Shown one piece after another: positions 1 through 11,372 of a stretch of 64,000 nt of DNA. Numbering within the stretch: the stretch's first letter is position 1; each line of letters starts with the position of its first letter. A program made the position numbers and the translations under genes. The DNA comes from Rotaria sordida (taxonomy: Eukaryota > Rotifera > Eurotatoria > Philodinida > Philodinidae): assembly GCA_905250125.1 (NCBI GenBank), contig CAJNOL010000079.1:1-64000 (forward strand), in the 5' to 3' direction. The notes beneath the pieces were generated by a model. That model saw only the letters and a program-made list of their open reading frames with translations, did not search any database and was not told the DNA's origin.

Positions 1-117
1 CTGCTGCCTGGCTTTCATTTCAGAGTACTCGATAAAATAATCTCAGACAACGATTTATACACGATCTGTATCGAAGAGATACAACCGCCGTTTCCACTAG
101 TTGCACCACCATTTTGA
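1..117 (+). CDS. C-terminal end of an ADP-ribosyltransferase (ART) gene, partial
   Basis: Frame 1 is open from the window edge to a TGA at 115-117, giving 38 residues. It starts LLPGFHFRVLDKI and ends PPFPLVAPPF. The LLPG-x-x-F...V stretch followed by a Tyr-Thr-Ile-x-Ile-x-Glu-Ile strand and a proline-rich tail is the typical last part of an arginine-specific ART domain, and parallels LLLPGTHMIVQSQF...LYIIHLKQV...PPF in the complete ART gene at 1830-6778. The upstream part, including the catalytic R-S-ExE residues, lies outside the window, so activity cannot be judged. Two ART genes in the same orientation suggest a local cluster or an old duplication. The family assignment is from motif memory. 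Confidence 0.7.
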   Translation: MLPGFHFRVLDKIISDNDLYTICIEEIQPPFPLVAPPF

Positions 118-423
118 AAGAAACGAATAATTCGCTAGTAATTCGTACCACTAACAATTGTATCCGGATCTAAACCTAGATCTATATGATTCGAACATAT
201 CCCATTAATTAGATGCACTTTTATTAAAGATGATGGTATGGGTGTGGGCATGTCAGCAGTGGACGACAGGGCCAATCGATTGGAAAAGCGTTCCCTTTCA
301 AGCAGAAACGGTTCATCCGTCCCTCTCCCTCCACGAAATCATGCATGGCAAGGAGAACTGGAAAAGTAAGAACGAATATATATACATCTATCATTTATCG
401 TCTTTGTAATTGACATCTTCTTA

Positions 424-499
424 TGTGGATGTGGTGGGTGTGAGTGTGTGTGTGTGGGTTGTCGGTGTGGGGGGTTCTCTCTCCTTCACCCACACCCCA
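424..499. repeat. Telomere-like GT/AC hairpin (a)
   Basis: A GT-rich arm (TGTGGATGTGGTGGGTGTGAG and onward) is followed by a short pyrimidine loop TTCTCTCTCCTTC and an AC-rich arm ACCCACACCCC. Arms are imperfect repeats of the bdelloid-like telomere unit TGTGGG. It abuts an open minus-strand segment at 509-682. Confidence 0.75.
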
Positions 500-508
500 T
501 TCTTTTTT

Positions 509-682
509 GAATTTTGACAAGAAACGTTTAGTTACTGTGATAGTTGATGATGAAGCAGTTGTAGATTTTGAATTGTTTTTTAATGAAACAGAATTAGAAC
601 TTTTTACTAGTTGTACTAAAGGTTGTGGTACAAGATTTTCCTGTAATGAATTTGATACATAATCGATCTGATATTCTTCCAT
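509..682 (-). pseudogene. Possible N-terminal gene fragment cut by hairpin (a)
   Basis: On the minus strand a Met-initiated open stretch begins MEEYQIDYVSNSLQENL and continues through a Ser/Thr/Lys-rich segment (SKSTTASSSTITVTKRF) before the frame runs into the telomere-like repeat. Composition looks protein-like rather than random. I do not recognise a family. It could be the first exon of a gene broken when the repeat arose or was inserted, or a chance open frame. Confidence 0.25.
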
Positions 683-740
683 GGAAAACATTCGATAAAT
701 ATTCGAAAGGTTCTTTCTTTTTACTTACAGTATACAAGTT

Positions 741-1063
741 TGTTAGATGGCGTCAGCTCTCAGGTGTTATCTTTTTCTTCCTGTCATCGTTGTGACGTCA
801 TCATATATATGTATATGTTTCATCTATATATTCTTTCGTTTTGTCGTTATGCGTGAATAGATATATGTTCACTGTTCCAGTATGTTCCAGCGTATCCGTT
901 TCTCTCTATTGTTCTTGTATGTTCTCAGTGGTACTCTCGTGTGAGTTCTGGAACTTCTAACACGTTCCTGTTGTTCCGAACCCATGTATATATATACCCC
1001 TCCGCTCGCAATAATAAAGTGGATTGTACATACACGTTAAGATAAACTTCTCTCTGACTTACA
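741..1063 (+). mobile_element. Candidate solo LTR or LTR relic
   Basis: The segment starts TGTTAGATGGCG and ends CTGACTTACA. It contains a TATA-like run before ACCCCTCCGCTCG (near 986-1010) and an AATAAAG polyadenylation-like site (near 1013), the order expected of an LTR. Two bases after the proposed end comes TGGTTAGTGG, which could be a primer-binding site. No pol reading frame is near. ACAAG occurs just left (733-737) and again near 1084, so boundaries are uncertain. No second copy is in the window to compare. Confidence 0.35.
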
Positions 1064-1162
1064 ACTGGTTAGTGGTTGATTACCTTTACAAGCTGGTATA
1101 AAATTTGTTTATATAAGTCATAACCTTAGCTTAGCGATATCAAAAAGAACAACACGTTTCCT

Positions 1163-1612
1163 CATTGGTGAGGGTGAGTGTGGGTGTGGGGCGTGGGACG
1201 TGGGTGGATGTGGGATGGGTGTAAGTATGGGTGTGGGGGATGGGTGTGAGTATGGGTGTGGGGGATGGGTATAAGTGTGGGTGTGGATGCGGGGGATGAG
1301 TATTAGTGTGGGGAATGGGTGTGAGTATGGGTGTGGGGAATGGATGTGAGTGTGGGTGTGGGGGATGGATGTGAGTGTGAGTGTTGGTGTTAGTGTTGAT
1401 TCAGAGCACACCAAAACCACAGTCACACATTCATTCACATCCACACCCCATACCCCAACACCCACCCACCATCCACACCCACACCCCAACACCCACCCAC
1501 CATCCACACCCACACCCCAACACCCACCCACCATCCACACCCATACCCTACACACACCTACTCACACTCATGTCCACACTCTCAGCGTCACCCACACTCA
1601 CATTCGCATTCA
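1163..1612. repeat. Long telomere-like G-rich/C-rich inverted array (b)
   Basis: About 225 bp of G-rich tandem repeats (units such as GGGTGTGAGTATGGGTGTGG, with GATGGGTGTGAG variants) are followed after a short spacer near 1395-1430 by about 180 bp of C-rich repeats. The C-rich arm includes three near-identical copies of a unit reading ACCCACCCACCATCCACACC. This is the largest member of the hairpin family and lies about 220 bp upstream of the ART/FG-GAP start codon. Open frames crossing it are low-complexity and are not genes. Confidence 0.85.
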
Positions 1613-1829
1613 CATTTCACACCCTTTATTTTGTATAATTACAATTATCAAATTATAAATATTTTTCATGCAATTGTGAATGCGCAAAAGAACGCTTCAC
1701 CTAATGAACATGTTGTTGTCGTTAATTATGACAATTTACATTTTACATAAACGATAAACATGTTTATGTAGCGTGGCAGTTATTGAAGCGTAGCAAACGA
1801 AAATGAAGTAGTTATAAAATAACAGAGGC

Positions 1830-4800
1830 ATGTATACTCGAGTGGACATAAAAATAATGAGTATGTCATCTAAGCAATTATCAAACGAGCATTGGTATAC
1901 GAGCAACAAAATAAACATAAATACCGAGGATTGGAATAATTTTGAACTACAATATGCTGACAATTTGCCTACATTCCATGATTATGATACATATAACAGA
2001 CAAGATCACTATCAGGTGCGTATAAAGAATTCAATTCCTTATAGTATATTCTTGAAAAAGATGTGTCTATTGACATATGCATTGAAGCTGTGAATTGATA
2101 AATCTTCAATATTGTCTTTATTAGAATCATCAGCATCATGAGCATCGTGATCGTCGTCATCCTGAGCATCGCGATCGTCGTCATCATGAGCATCGTGATC
2201 GTCATCATCATCATCACCATCACTCACCGAGAAAACCGAAGATACATAATCAACAAAAGTCAAACGAAAAATCAGTACAATATATCGATCCATCAAACCA
2301 ACAATCGATTATAAACTTCAATAACTTAAACATGAATCATCTACCAAACGTAATACCTGATGCTTTCTACAATGAAAACCAACATACACAACACGTGAAT
2401 GATAATGTCCCAAAGAAGCGTAAAAAAAAAGTCACTCGAAAAAATGTCGAGATCATCAATGACTCAATGAATGACTTGAACGAACTGGTTTCGAGCTTAG
2501 GTGAAAAAGAAAGAGTTAATCAAGGTCATGTATATGTACAAGATGGGAATGTTGATTATACATCTGGTCATAATGAGACCGAAAAACAGCGAGTTGCACA
2601 ACCTCCTGTCGTGGAAGAAAATAAACAAGTTACTAGTGAAGCCGAAAAGCTTGGAACAGATGAAGCTCCAATTATTGAGTACGCCGAAGAGCCATTGTTA
2701 CCTCTCGTCGATGCATGCGCTCCACTGATTGATATTCTTCACGATTTATCAGTCTATGTTAATATGGCACTTGAAGAAACTCCCGAAGAACCACCCGATG
2801 GACTGACATTTAATGAGAGCGCTGCCATCCGACTTTACACGATCGAATGGACATCGCCACATCGAAGTCTCTATTCAATGCTTAATTATACATTGAAGAA
2901 CTGCAGTCGTGAAGAACTTCGACCTTATTTCAAGTATATGAAACTATTCTTGACTGCCTTAGTCAAATTACCATGCTCTCCATCATTGACTGTCTGGAGA
3001 GGAGTAACTAAAAATTTGAGTGCCGAATTTCCACCTGGTACTCCAGTGACATGGTGGTCATTTTCATCAACCACAACCGAACTGAGTGTGCTTGAAAATA
3101 CAATGTATTTGGGCACTACAGGTGCACGGACACTGTTCTCTGTTGAAGCCATCAATGGACGAACAATTCGTGCTCATTCGCATTTTGTCACTGAAGATGA
3201 AATTTTGCTTCTGCCCGGTACTCACATGATAGTTCAATCGCAATTTAGTCCAGCATCTGATCTTTATATTATCCACTTAAAACAGGTCATACCGAATGAA
3301 ACACTACTCCAGCCTCCTTTTGAAGGTACTTTGAGTATTTTCTATCGTTTTTTGGAAATTAACTCTTTCTTTCATTGCTAGGCGCATGCTTATATCCAAA
3401 AAACACGTGAGTTTCGTTTTTGTTATTATCAAACTATAATTTTGACTGATCTTTCTTTTAATTAAATGATCTAGGCGTCCATGGTATCGCAAGAAGCGAA
3501 TTGTTATTCCATTGGCTTTATTGGTGACTATGTGCATCGTAGCAACCGTTATTGGTGCTATTCTTGGGACACGAGCAGCAAATAAAGAGCCACGTATGTA
3601 TGCGGTTTTTGATGTTCTTTAGTTCTTTTTCAAGCTAATATATGTGTGCACATCAAAAATACTCCATTTGAGTTTTAAATCGAATGTGATACTTTTCCTT
3701 TCTTTACTTCTACCTTAAAAGTCTGCTTTTCTGATCTCTTCAGATATGCAGCAAGATATTCATCGATCGCATATCTATGCCAAATTGAAAGATATGCATC
3801 TATTGAATGATCATTGATATTATAGAAAACTTTGAGCTTAAAACATTCGAAAACTCGGCAAATGATCATACTTCCAGTTATGACATAACTTTCTATTCGA
3901 AGACGATCGATTGAGAATGTAACGAAAGTATATTTTGTAACAATCTCCAATAACGTATGAAAAGTTGATATTCAAGTCGACATGGAAACTTAGAAAAAAA
4001 AATGTATTGTCAATTTGCAATTTCACTCTTCCTTTTCAGTCCAACACGTGTAGAATAAAATAATCCAAATTTTATCAATTCTAATGTAGTACGAAGATAT
4101 TTCGTGAACAAGTTATAAAAAGATTTAATTTAAGTCATCAATATTCTTGACAGAAGCCGCCGATTTCAATTTGTTCTTTATTATAAACATTGAATAATTC
4201 CATCGTATCCTAGGAAATAGTTTGGACTTTCTGAGTAAAAAAATAATAAACATTTCTGTTACATGCTTTTTGTTGTCTTTCAATTCTTTTATGGTAAAAA
4301 AATTTTATGAAACTGTTTGACATGATCGTCAGTTCATCACAATGTCCAACATAGGTCAAACTTTTGTGTTTGACTCGAGTTAGACAATGTCTTATCAAGT
4401 ATTCATCATATGGCATTATTCACTTCGCTGCTGCATTGGATATGAATGCATTCAAAACATTTATGTACAAAACTTCAATCCTTGAAATCATGTCTCTGAT
4501 TTTTTTAATCAGGAAAAATTAAAGAAATGATCAAGCGCTTTACAAACATAGGATTTGAACGACGAAAGATATTTTCAATCTCGATATTCTCTCTCATCTA
4601 TTAATGTTTTTTGAATCTTTGATTGTCTTGTAAAAAAAACTAAGCTACTCAAAGAACGAAGTTCTTAAGCAAATTATGAATTTGAATTGTTTTATTTTTC
4701 TAGCTTACGTGTTCATAAATCCTTTTTCATCTTCGACAATCTCTGACATAGACGGCTCTCCAGCTTCTTTAGTGTATGGTCATTTCAACAGTGATAAATA

Positions 4801-6778
4801 CATTGATTTGGCGATTCTCAACTATGGAGGTCAAAGCATTGATATATTGGTTGGCAATGCGAACGGCAACTATCTGACGCCGACAACAGCTGATACCGGC
4901 TTAGGTCCAGTTTTTGTGACTTTATGCACGTTGGGTGGTAACAAAACAAGATATCTTATCGTAGTTAATAAAGAAGATGGAACAATTAGCGTGCTGGAGA
5001 TTAATGAAGATGGAACATTGGATTTTCAGATGTACTATGCAGTTGGTAATGAACCAATTTCTGCTTTGTGCGGAGATTTTGATAATAATTCAGTTATTGA
5101 TGTGGCAGTGTTAAATAGGTTCGACAGCAATGTGTTGATATTGCTTAATTTTCCAGATGACAATTATGAATATAGATATCAGTATGACGTTGGGACAGAT
5201 CCAATCTCTATGATATCTGCTGATTTTAATAATGATTTGAAACTGGATCTGGTACTCGTCAATCAAGGTGGTAACAACATCGGTGTACTAATTGGTGATA
5301 TAGATGGAAATTTTCAGACACCAGTGATGTATGATGTTGGAAAACAACCAACATTTGTGGTATTGGGAGACTTTAACAATGATACGAAACTGGACTTGGC
5401 AGTATCTAATAATGGAAGCACTTTCATCAGTGTTTTGTTTGGTAATGAAAATGGAACATTCCAGACTCAAGTACCTTGTGAAGTTGGTAATGGTACAAAT
5501 ACTGTGGCAGTGGCGGATTTAAATAACGATGGTATATTGGATTTGGTAGCAACTATTTTGGGTGAATCTAATGTTATCGTGCTATTCGGCAATCGTAATG
5601 GAAGTTTTCAAGGTGGAGTAAAGTATCAAATCAGCACTAATTCGACTGCTATGATAGCTGCTGATTTCAACAATGATAGCAGACCAGATCTTGCATTAAC
5701 GAATATGGATGACAACACAATCAGCATACTAATAAATTATGGAAATGGAACATTTCAATCTCAAGTCAAGTATGCTACTAAAAAGAACCCAATATTTCTT
5801 ATTTCGAGTACTTTAAACGAAGATACAATTTCCGATCTGATAGTGGTTAACTACGGAGCAAACAGTCTTAGTTTGGTGATAGGTAATGGAGATGGAACCT
5901 TTCAAGCTCGAATACCATTTCAACTTTTCTACACAGCAACCAATATGGCAGCTGGCGATTTCAACAAGGACAACAGAACAGATCTAGTAGTGACTAACGA
6001 ATATGATGACAGTATTAGTATATTACTGACCACTAAGGACAATATCTTAGAAAATCGAGGTACATATCAAAGTGGAGCCTCACCAAAATTCGTGATTGTG
6101 AATGATTTCAACGGGGATGCTAAATTAGATGTGGTAGTTGTCAATCAAAGAGACAACAATGTCAGCGTGTTACTCGGTAATGCTGACGGTACTTTTCAAA
6201 ATCAAAGTTCCTTTGCCACTGGTACACGACCAATTTCTGTAGTATCAGGTGATTTTAACAAAGATAAAAAAGTGGATCTGGCAGTGACTAACTTAGGTAG
6301 TCAAAATATCAGTGTACTATTAGGTTATGGAAACGGTACCTTTCAATCTCAACGATTCTATAAGACTGGAAAGAGTCCAAATTCTGTGGTAGTACTTGAC
6401 TTAAACAGTGATCAAATTAGTGATCTAGCAGTGGCCAATCAGGGTGAAAATACAATCAGTGTTTTTATTGGCTATGGAAACGGAACCTTTCAGGATCAAA
6501 AAAAATTTAATGCAAGTAGCAACCCAAGCATTTTATTGTCCGGCGATTTCAATAATGATAAAATACTGGACATAGGAGCGATCAGTAATCGCCGGAGTTC
6601 ACTTTCTATGTTGATCAGTAGTGGAAACCTCTCTTTTCCTTACCAGAAAACTATGAGTATTGTTACTTCTCCAACGGCTGCAATAACCTGTGATTTTAAT
6701 AATGATGGAAAAATAGATATAGCAATAACTGGCAAAAAGGAGAACACATTGAGTGTGTATCTATACCAAGACAATTAG
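1830..6778 (+). CDS. ADP-ribosyltransferase + transmembrane segment + FG-GAP/VCBS repeat protein
   Basis: Exons: 1830-2015, 2125-3325, 3382-3406, 3475-3593, 4704-6778. All junctions are GT-AG and in phase, giving 1201 aa. Residues 63-95 are a His/Arg/Asp/Glu low-complexity tract. The ART domain spans about 280-460 with the R-S-ExE signature: Arg in VWRGV (about 354), SFSSTT (about 374) and EDE before ILLLPGT (about 419). Exon 4 encodes basic RPWYRKKR followed by a hydrophobic span of about 25 residues, a membrane anchor. Exon 5 is about 690 residues of roughly 14 FG-GAP/VCBS repeats of about 46 aa with DFNxDxxxDL calcium-loop motifs and GNGDGTFQ endings. No signal peptide is seen, so a type II topology is inferred: ART in the cytosol, repeats outside. 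The FG-GAP exon could instead be a separate gene starting at its own ATG (4676), since the last intron is about 1.1 kb; phase agreement and the shared stop favour one gene. Confidence 0.75.
2125..2223 (+). repeat. In-frame CATCATGAGCATCGTGATCG tandem repeat
   Basis: Three imperfect copies of a 27-30 bp unit encode alternating HHEHRDR blocks and end in a seven-His run at the start of ART exon 2. The repeat is in frame with the exon. It could bind metal ions or be neutral expansion. Confidence 0.7.
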
Positions 6779-6889
6779 TTGCTCGCTCAATTCTCGATTT
6801 ATTAAATATCAACTAACTATTAATGGTATCTTCAAGCTCTCTATGAACTATGATTATTTCATTGACAATTTTTAACTACAAATGTTTTT

Positions 6890-7650
6890 GGGTGAATCCG
6901 TGGGGTATCTACCACTTTTGGGAAGAAAGGTATTCTGTGCCAGTGTTCTGAAAGAAAGTTTTTTTTCTCGATTTTAATAGTCTAGTTAGACGTAACGTCG
7001 TCGAAAACGGTCTGAAGTAACAATTAAAACTATTTGAACATATAAAATGTGGAGACTCACATCATTTTTTAGGAACACTCTACACATATAAAGAGTATTC
7101 CATCACAACTGATGATAAATTGTTAATCATATTTTTCATACTTTTTCTTGACATCGAGAGCCAAAATTCTTATCACATATATCTAATCAAGATCTTTTAT
7201 TTCTGAAAGTTTTAGCTCTATAACGAAAACTAGTAATGAAATATAAACAATTTTTGCACTGATTTTTGCAATAGTTTCATAGTAAAAATATATAAAAATT
7301 GGATACGAAAGTGATGTACTTTAGTCTTGTCGATGTATTTCACTACTAGCTTTGGCTAGAGAGCTGAAAATGTCAGAAATAAAAGATCTTGATTAGATAT
7401 ATATGTGATAAAAATTTCAGCTCTATACGTGAATAAAAAGTATGAGAAATAGGATTAACAATTTATTATAGGATACTCTTTATGTACGTGGAGTGTTCCT
7501 AAAAAACAGCTTGGATCTCTATACTTTTCATGAATAAAAAGATTTTAATTGTTACCTCAGTCCGTTTTCGACGATGTTACGTCTAACTAGCCTATTAAAA
7601 TTAGAAAAAAGAATTTCTTTGAAAGTGGTAGAAACCCCACGGACTCACCC
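6890..7650. mobile_element. Foldback (MITE-like) palindromic element 1, about 760 bp
   Basis: The left end GGGTGAATCCGTGGGG and right end CCCCACGGACTCACCC are near-perfect inverted repeats. Matching continues inward through the whole element: the TAGACGTAACGTCGTCGAAAACGG block (near 6987) pairs with its complement near 7563, and the TATCTAATCAAGATCTTTTA block (near 7180) pairs with one near 7385. Both ends are flanked by T runs, so a short T-only target duplication is possible. No transposase is encoded; it would depend on one elsewhere. Confidence 0.85.
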
Positions 7651-7932
7651 TTTTTTCATACTTTACATAACTATTAGGAAGTCTAGCTTGTTGATCTTAA
7701 TTTTATTCAAGAAATCTTCCTAAACTATATATTTCTATTATGCTCTCTTCTTTTATCTAACAATATCGACGTATTCAATGGCACATGTTCATTGATTTTT
7801 ATTTAATCATTTGCTTTTTTTTATTGTATTTTTCTTACTTAGAAGCAAAATAGAATACAAAAATAATCATATAGACACAATGAGTTGCAAAGGAAAAAAC
7901 AAGTCGATTTTGTCTTCAAGTTTTAAGAAAGG

Positions 7933-7996
7933 ACGTGGGTGTGGGTTTTGGATATATTCGGAAGGCTTAATCACACCCACATCCAAACACACACTT
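7933..7996. repeat. Telomere-like hairpin (c)
   Basis: The GT arm CGTGGGTGTGGGT and the AC arm CACACCCACATCC are separated by about 25 nt containing ATTCGGAAGGC. Confidence 0.75.
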
Positions 7997-8553
7997 AAAT
8001 TCAACTTATACGAATCAAATATCTGTCGTCTTTGTCTTCACTTGCACTTTTATGAGTCTCAAATTCAATGAAAATCAACAATTTTCTAGAATAATTTGCC
8101 TCTCCAAATGTATTATGTATATATTCCTTCGGGACAAACCTTTCTTGTGTCGCGATCTCGAATATTTCATACAGAAAATTTTCAAAAAAATCTCAGTTGT
8201 GCCGTGGGATGGAACAAAAAGAATTTGTCAAGATTTGGGGCCTGTTCCACTGGACTCTGAATTACGACATGTAACATTAGGTGTGAGATATTGTCATCGA
8301 GGTCTACTAAACCTATTTTTAACAACCTCAAAATTATCTAATTTAGAGCACATGGAATTTTATGGTGATCAGAAAAATTTATGAGCTATCGTAATCAGTC
8401 AATTAATGTTATCACTTACATATATTTCATTTACATACTTCTACATTTATAATCAGTATTCCAATTATTCGAACTTTTCGTTAAGTGATTTATCGATATT
8501 TAAATCCTTTGAATGAATATTACAGTACATCATGAAATTGATTAGAGCGTTGA

Positions 8554-8606
8554 ATGGGTGTTGGTGTAGGTGTCACTGTTCCCTTTTCTCATACCCACAC
8601 TCCACG
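8554..8606. repeat. Telomere-like hairpin (d)
   Basis: The arm ATGGGTGTTGGTGTAGGTGT, a loop containing CCCTTTTCTC, and the arm ATACCCACACTCCACG. Confidence 0.7.
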
Positions 8607-9177
8607 TCCTGATATTGTAAATTTTCAATTTCATAATTTTATTCTAAAACTGGGTTGTAACATAGTTTTGAACGCTGACGTTGCTTTGGTTCAGGTGCCG
8701 AGTATGATCTTATACTCGAAGTCGATCCAACAACTGATTTGATCACGACGGTTCAAAATATTTCAAATTTTTCAAAAGCGAAAATTGATGTGATAATGAT
8801 GGAATACTTTATTGTACTTGAAAGTACACCACAGAAGTGCAAAGTGATGTCATTTCCGTAAAAGAACTCGTTTTCAGCGAAAATTTAATCTACTAATAGT
8901 TACGATGCCAAATTAAAAGTGTATTTAAGCGAAACTAATCAAATTTTAGAAACAAAAAGACACCGAGAGAGTCCTGAATCGCTTACTTTTCGGTGGAATT
9001 CGATGTTTTCTTTTGTTTTTATTATTGGTTTTTATGGAAAAAACTGAACAGTTTCGTATGAAATAAAAGTTCAAAAATCATACTAGCACTGTGAAAGTAT
9101 TTGCTTTATGTCAATTAGCTTCGGTTAGGTAGCAGTTTTGGATTGAAATAAAACAAATCTCGGTAAACGACCTGTTG

Positions 9178-9249
9178 GGTACATGTGCAGAATAAGCACA
9201 CCATCAATATATATATTTATTGATGGTATGCTTACTCTGCGCACGTACC
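9178..9249. repeat. 72-bp near-perfect palindrome
   Basis: GGTACATGTGCAGAATAAGC through ACCATCAATA pairs with TATTGATGGTATGCTTACTC through GCACGTACC around a TATATATT centre, with only a few mismatches. It would form a long cruciform or hairpin. It lies between the two large foldback elements and may be a shorter relic of such an element. Confidence 0.8.
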
Positions 9250-9895
9250 GATTATTCGAGGTGTTGAAGATCCACGACGTTTATAGTAATTCGATGAATC
9301 ATCTTCACCACTCGTATCTAAAAGAGGTTTTTTCAGAAGTGTTTTTTTCATTTATAAATAAATACTACATATCTGAGCAAGAAGAAAATCCAAGACGGGT
9401 GAGTGAATAAAAAGAAATTCATTTATATAGAACAAAAAACACAGAAATTTATTGATATCGAATAGTATTAAGCGTGGCTTTCTTTCGATGCATGTACGGT
9501 AGAAAGTAGGTAAAAAACTAATAATAGTTGTGTGATAATGTATACCATGAATCTCTCTCTCTCTTTCGTTCTATGTTTTCGTATATATATAGAGAGAAAA
9601 AGTGTACATTTGCCAAGATTTCGGTTTATGTATACTAAATTCAACACTAAGAATAAAGAACAGAATTTAAAGAAGAAATAAAATCAGCAGATAACCTTAT
9701 CGAATAATGGTCATCTCTGGATATCATAATGAAAACGTATTATACTCGATAAAAAGTTTATTCAAATCCAATGACATTAGGATTTGATATATTTAAACAA
9801 TAATCATAAGCTGATTTCACTATCACAATGTTGATGCTTCTCATCGTATGAGATTTTCAAACAGCTGTTTTGAAAATTCTCTTGTCAAAAATAAT

Positions 9896-10602
9896 TATTG
9901 TCCATTTCAAAATATAATGTTCTTCACTGTTTTGTGAATAATTCGAGAACACCAACAGCTAGAGATCTGCAATTTTCACCAATCAAAAGAGGAGATCGGG
10001 GGACGTCTTTTTCTCCAGTAATGTATAAGAGGAAATTCTTTTAAAACTAATTATTTTCGAAAAACATTTAAAAGAAGACATAAAAATAACCTGCCATCTC
10101 GATGAAATTTTGATTTTGACCTTTGAGTTAGATAGAGGGACTTCAAATCTGTAGTTCAAGATATAATGCGTTTCCTTACTTGTCATTACATTTCCATCGA
10201 GATGTCAAGTTATTATGACAAAAAGTGAGAAAACTTAGTAAAAAATTAGCAAAAATCCCTATTATTTGCGCATGTAAACACATGATTTTATTTGCTCCAC
10301 ATTCGAATCTAATACGAGAACCAATTTGCATTGTATCTTGAACTAGAGATTTGAGGTTCCTCTATCTCAATTAAAGGTCGAAATCAAAATTTCATCTAGA
10401 TGGCAGGTCATTTTTATGTCTTCTTTTAACTGTTTTTCGAAAATAATTAGTTTTAAAAGGATTTTCTCCTATATATTATTGGAGAAAAAAGATGTCCTCC
10501 GGTCTCCTTTTTCGATTAGTGAAAATTGCAGGTCTTTAGCTGTTGGTGTTCTCGAATTCTTCAAAAAATAGTGGAGGACATTACATTTTAAAATGGACAA
10601 TA
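9896..10602. mobile_element. Foldback (MITE-like) palindromic element 2, about 700 bp
   Basis: The ends TATTGTCCATTTCAAAAT and ATTTTAAAATGGACAATA are inverted repeats. Internal blocks also pair: TTCGAGAACACCAACAGCT (near 9942) with AGCTGTTGGTGTTCTCGAA (near 10538), and TTTAAAACTAATTATTTTCG (near 10040) with its complement near 10438. No long coding frame is present; short open frames inside are shadows. The sequence differs from element 1. Confidence 0.85.
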
Positions 10603-11372
10603 TAGTTAGATTTTCCTATAGAATTAATATTATGCGAAAAAAAACAGAAACAAAAAGTGAGTGCAGCGCAAAAGCGAGAAAGTGACACGTAGTAAACAGA
10701 AATGAAAACTGCTCTATAATTCATATTTTTATGATAATATATCATTATAAGCACTAGAACGATACCGTTTTTATTTTGTTTGAGCTCTTATTATTTAATA
10801 CAGATAGATCTCATTTTTGACAAACTTTTATTTGATATAAAATTTATTGTTGATAATGCATAAGCTTCGAAAGATTAAACAAGTCATTCAATGTCATTTG
10901 TCGAATGGTTATTGTTTTCATTATACGAAAAGAAATTAAAGTTTTATTAATCAATCATATATACATGGTCAAGTATGTATCAATCTGTAAGAAGTGATGA
11001 ATATTCGGAAAAAAAACATTATGAACTGAAAGAAACACAGCTAAAGATCTCAATACGACTAGTCTCACGAATATAGTATTTTCAAATCGTATAATTCATC
11101 TTTATACCAATTAGCATGAACAATACATATCCGATTACTAATGATATAGTCTCGTAAAACGAAAAAAAACAAAACAACAAAAATAATATTTTTATAGTAA
11201 TAATCATATGATTAGTTTTTCTTTTTTTTTTTCTTAAAAACAAAATGATAAAGTGATTATTTTACTTATGTCAATATTGTTAGATAGAATAAAATGACAC
11301 ACAAGAACAAAACAATGTAAAACAGTTTTAGTTTTTTTTGTCTTTTTTCTTTTCTTAATACGAGATATAGTT
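10603..11372. other. Intergenic, no gene seen
   Basis: AT-rich sequence with homopolymer runs. It holds the 3' flank of the LPMO gene on the minus strand. I see no motif of note. Confidence 0.5.

Larger units (their letters stand above)
7651..9177. other. Gene-poor stretch downstream of foldback 1
   Basis: Apart from two telomere-like hairpins, no convincing gene is seen. A 110-codon open frame at 8052-8384 lacks any motif I recognise and may be relic sequence. Confidence 0.5.

Noticed and set aside
232-368. GC-richer open segment flanked by AAAG and GTAAGA, could be an isolated exon
   Set aside because: Two frames are open, neither matches a family, and no partner exon was found in phase.
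1118-1658. Open frames through the G-rich/C-rich array on both strands
   Set aside because: They are low-complexity translations of the telomere-like repeat (His/Pro/Thr or Gly/Val/Trp runs) with no start context or domain.
8052-8384. 110-codon open frame
   Set aside because: No motif, no splice context and no support; probably relic or chance.
9983-10186. 67-codon minus-strand frame
   Set aside because: Lies entirely inside foldback element 2.
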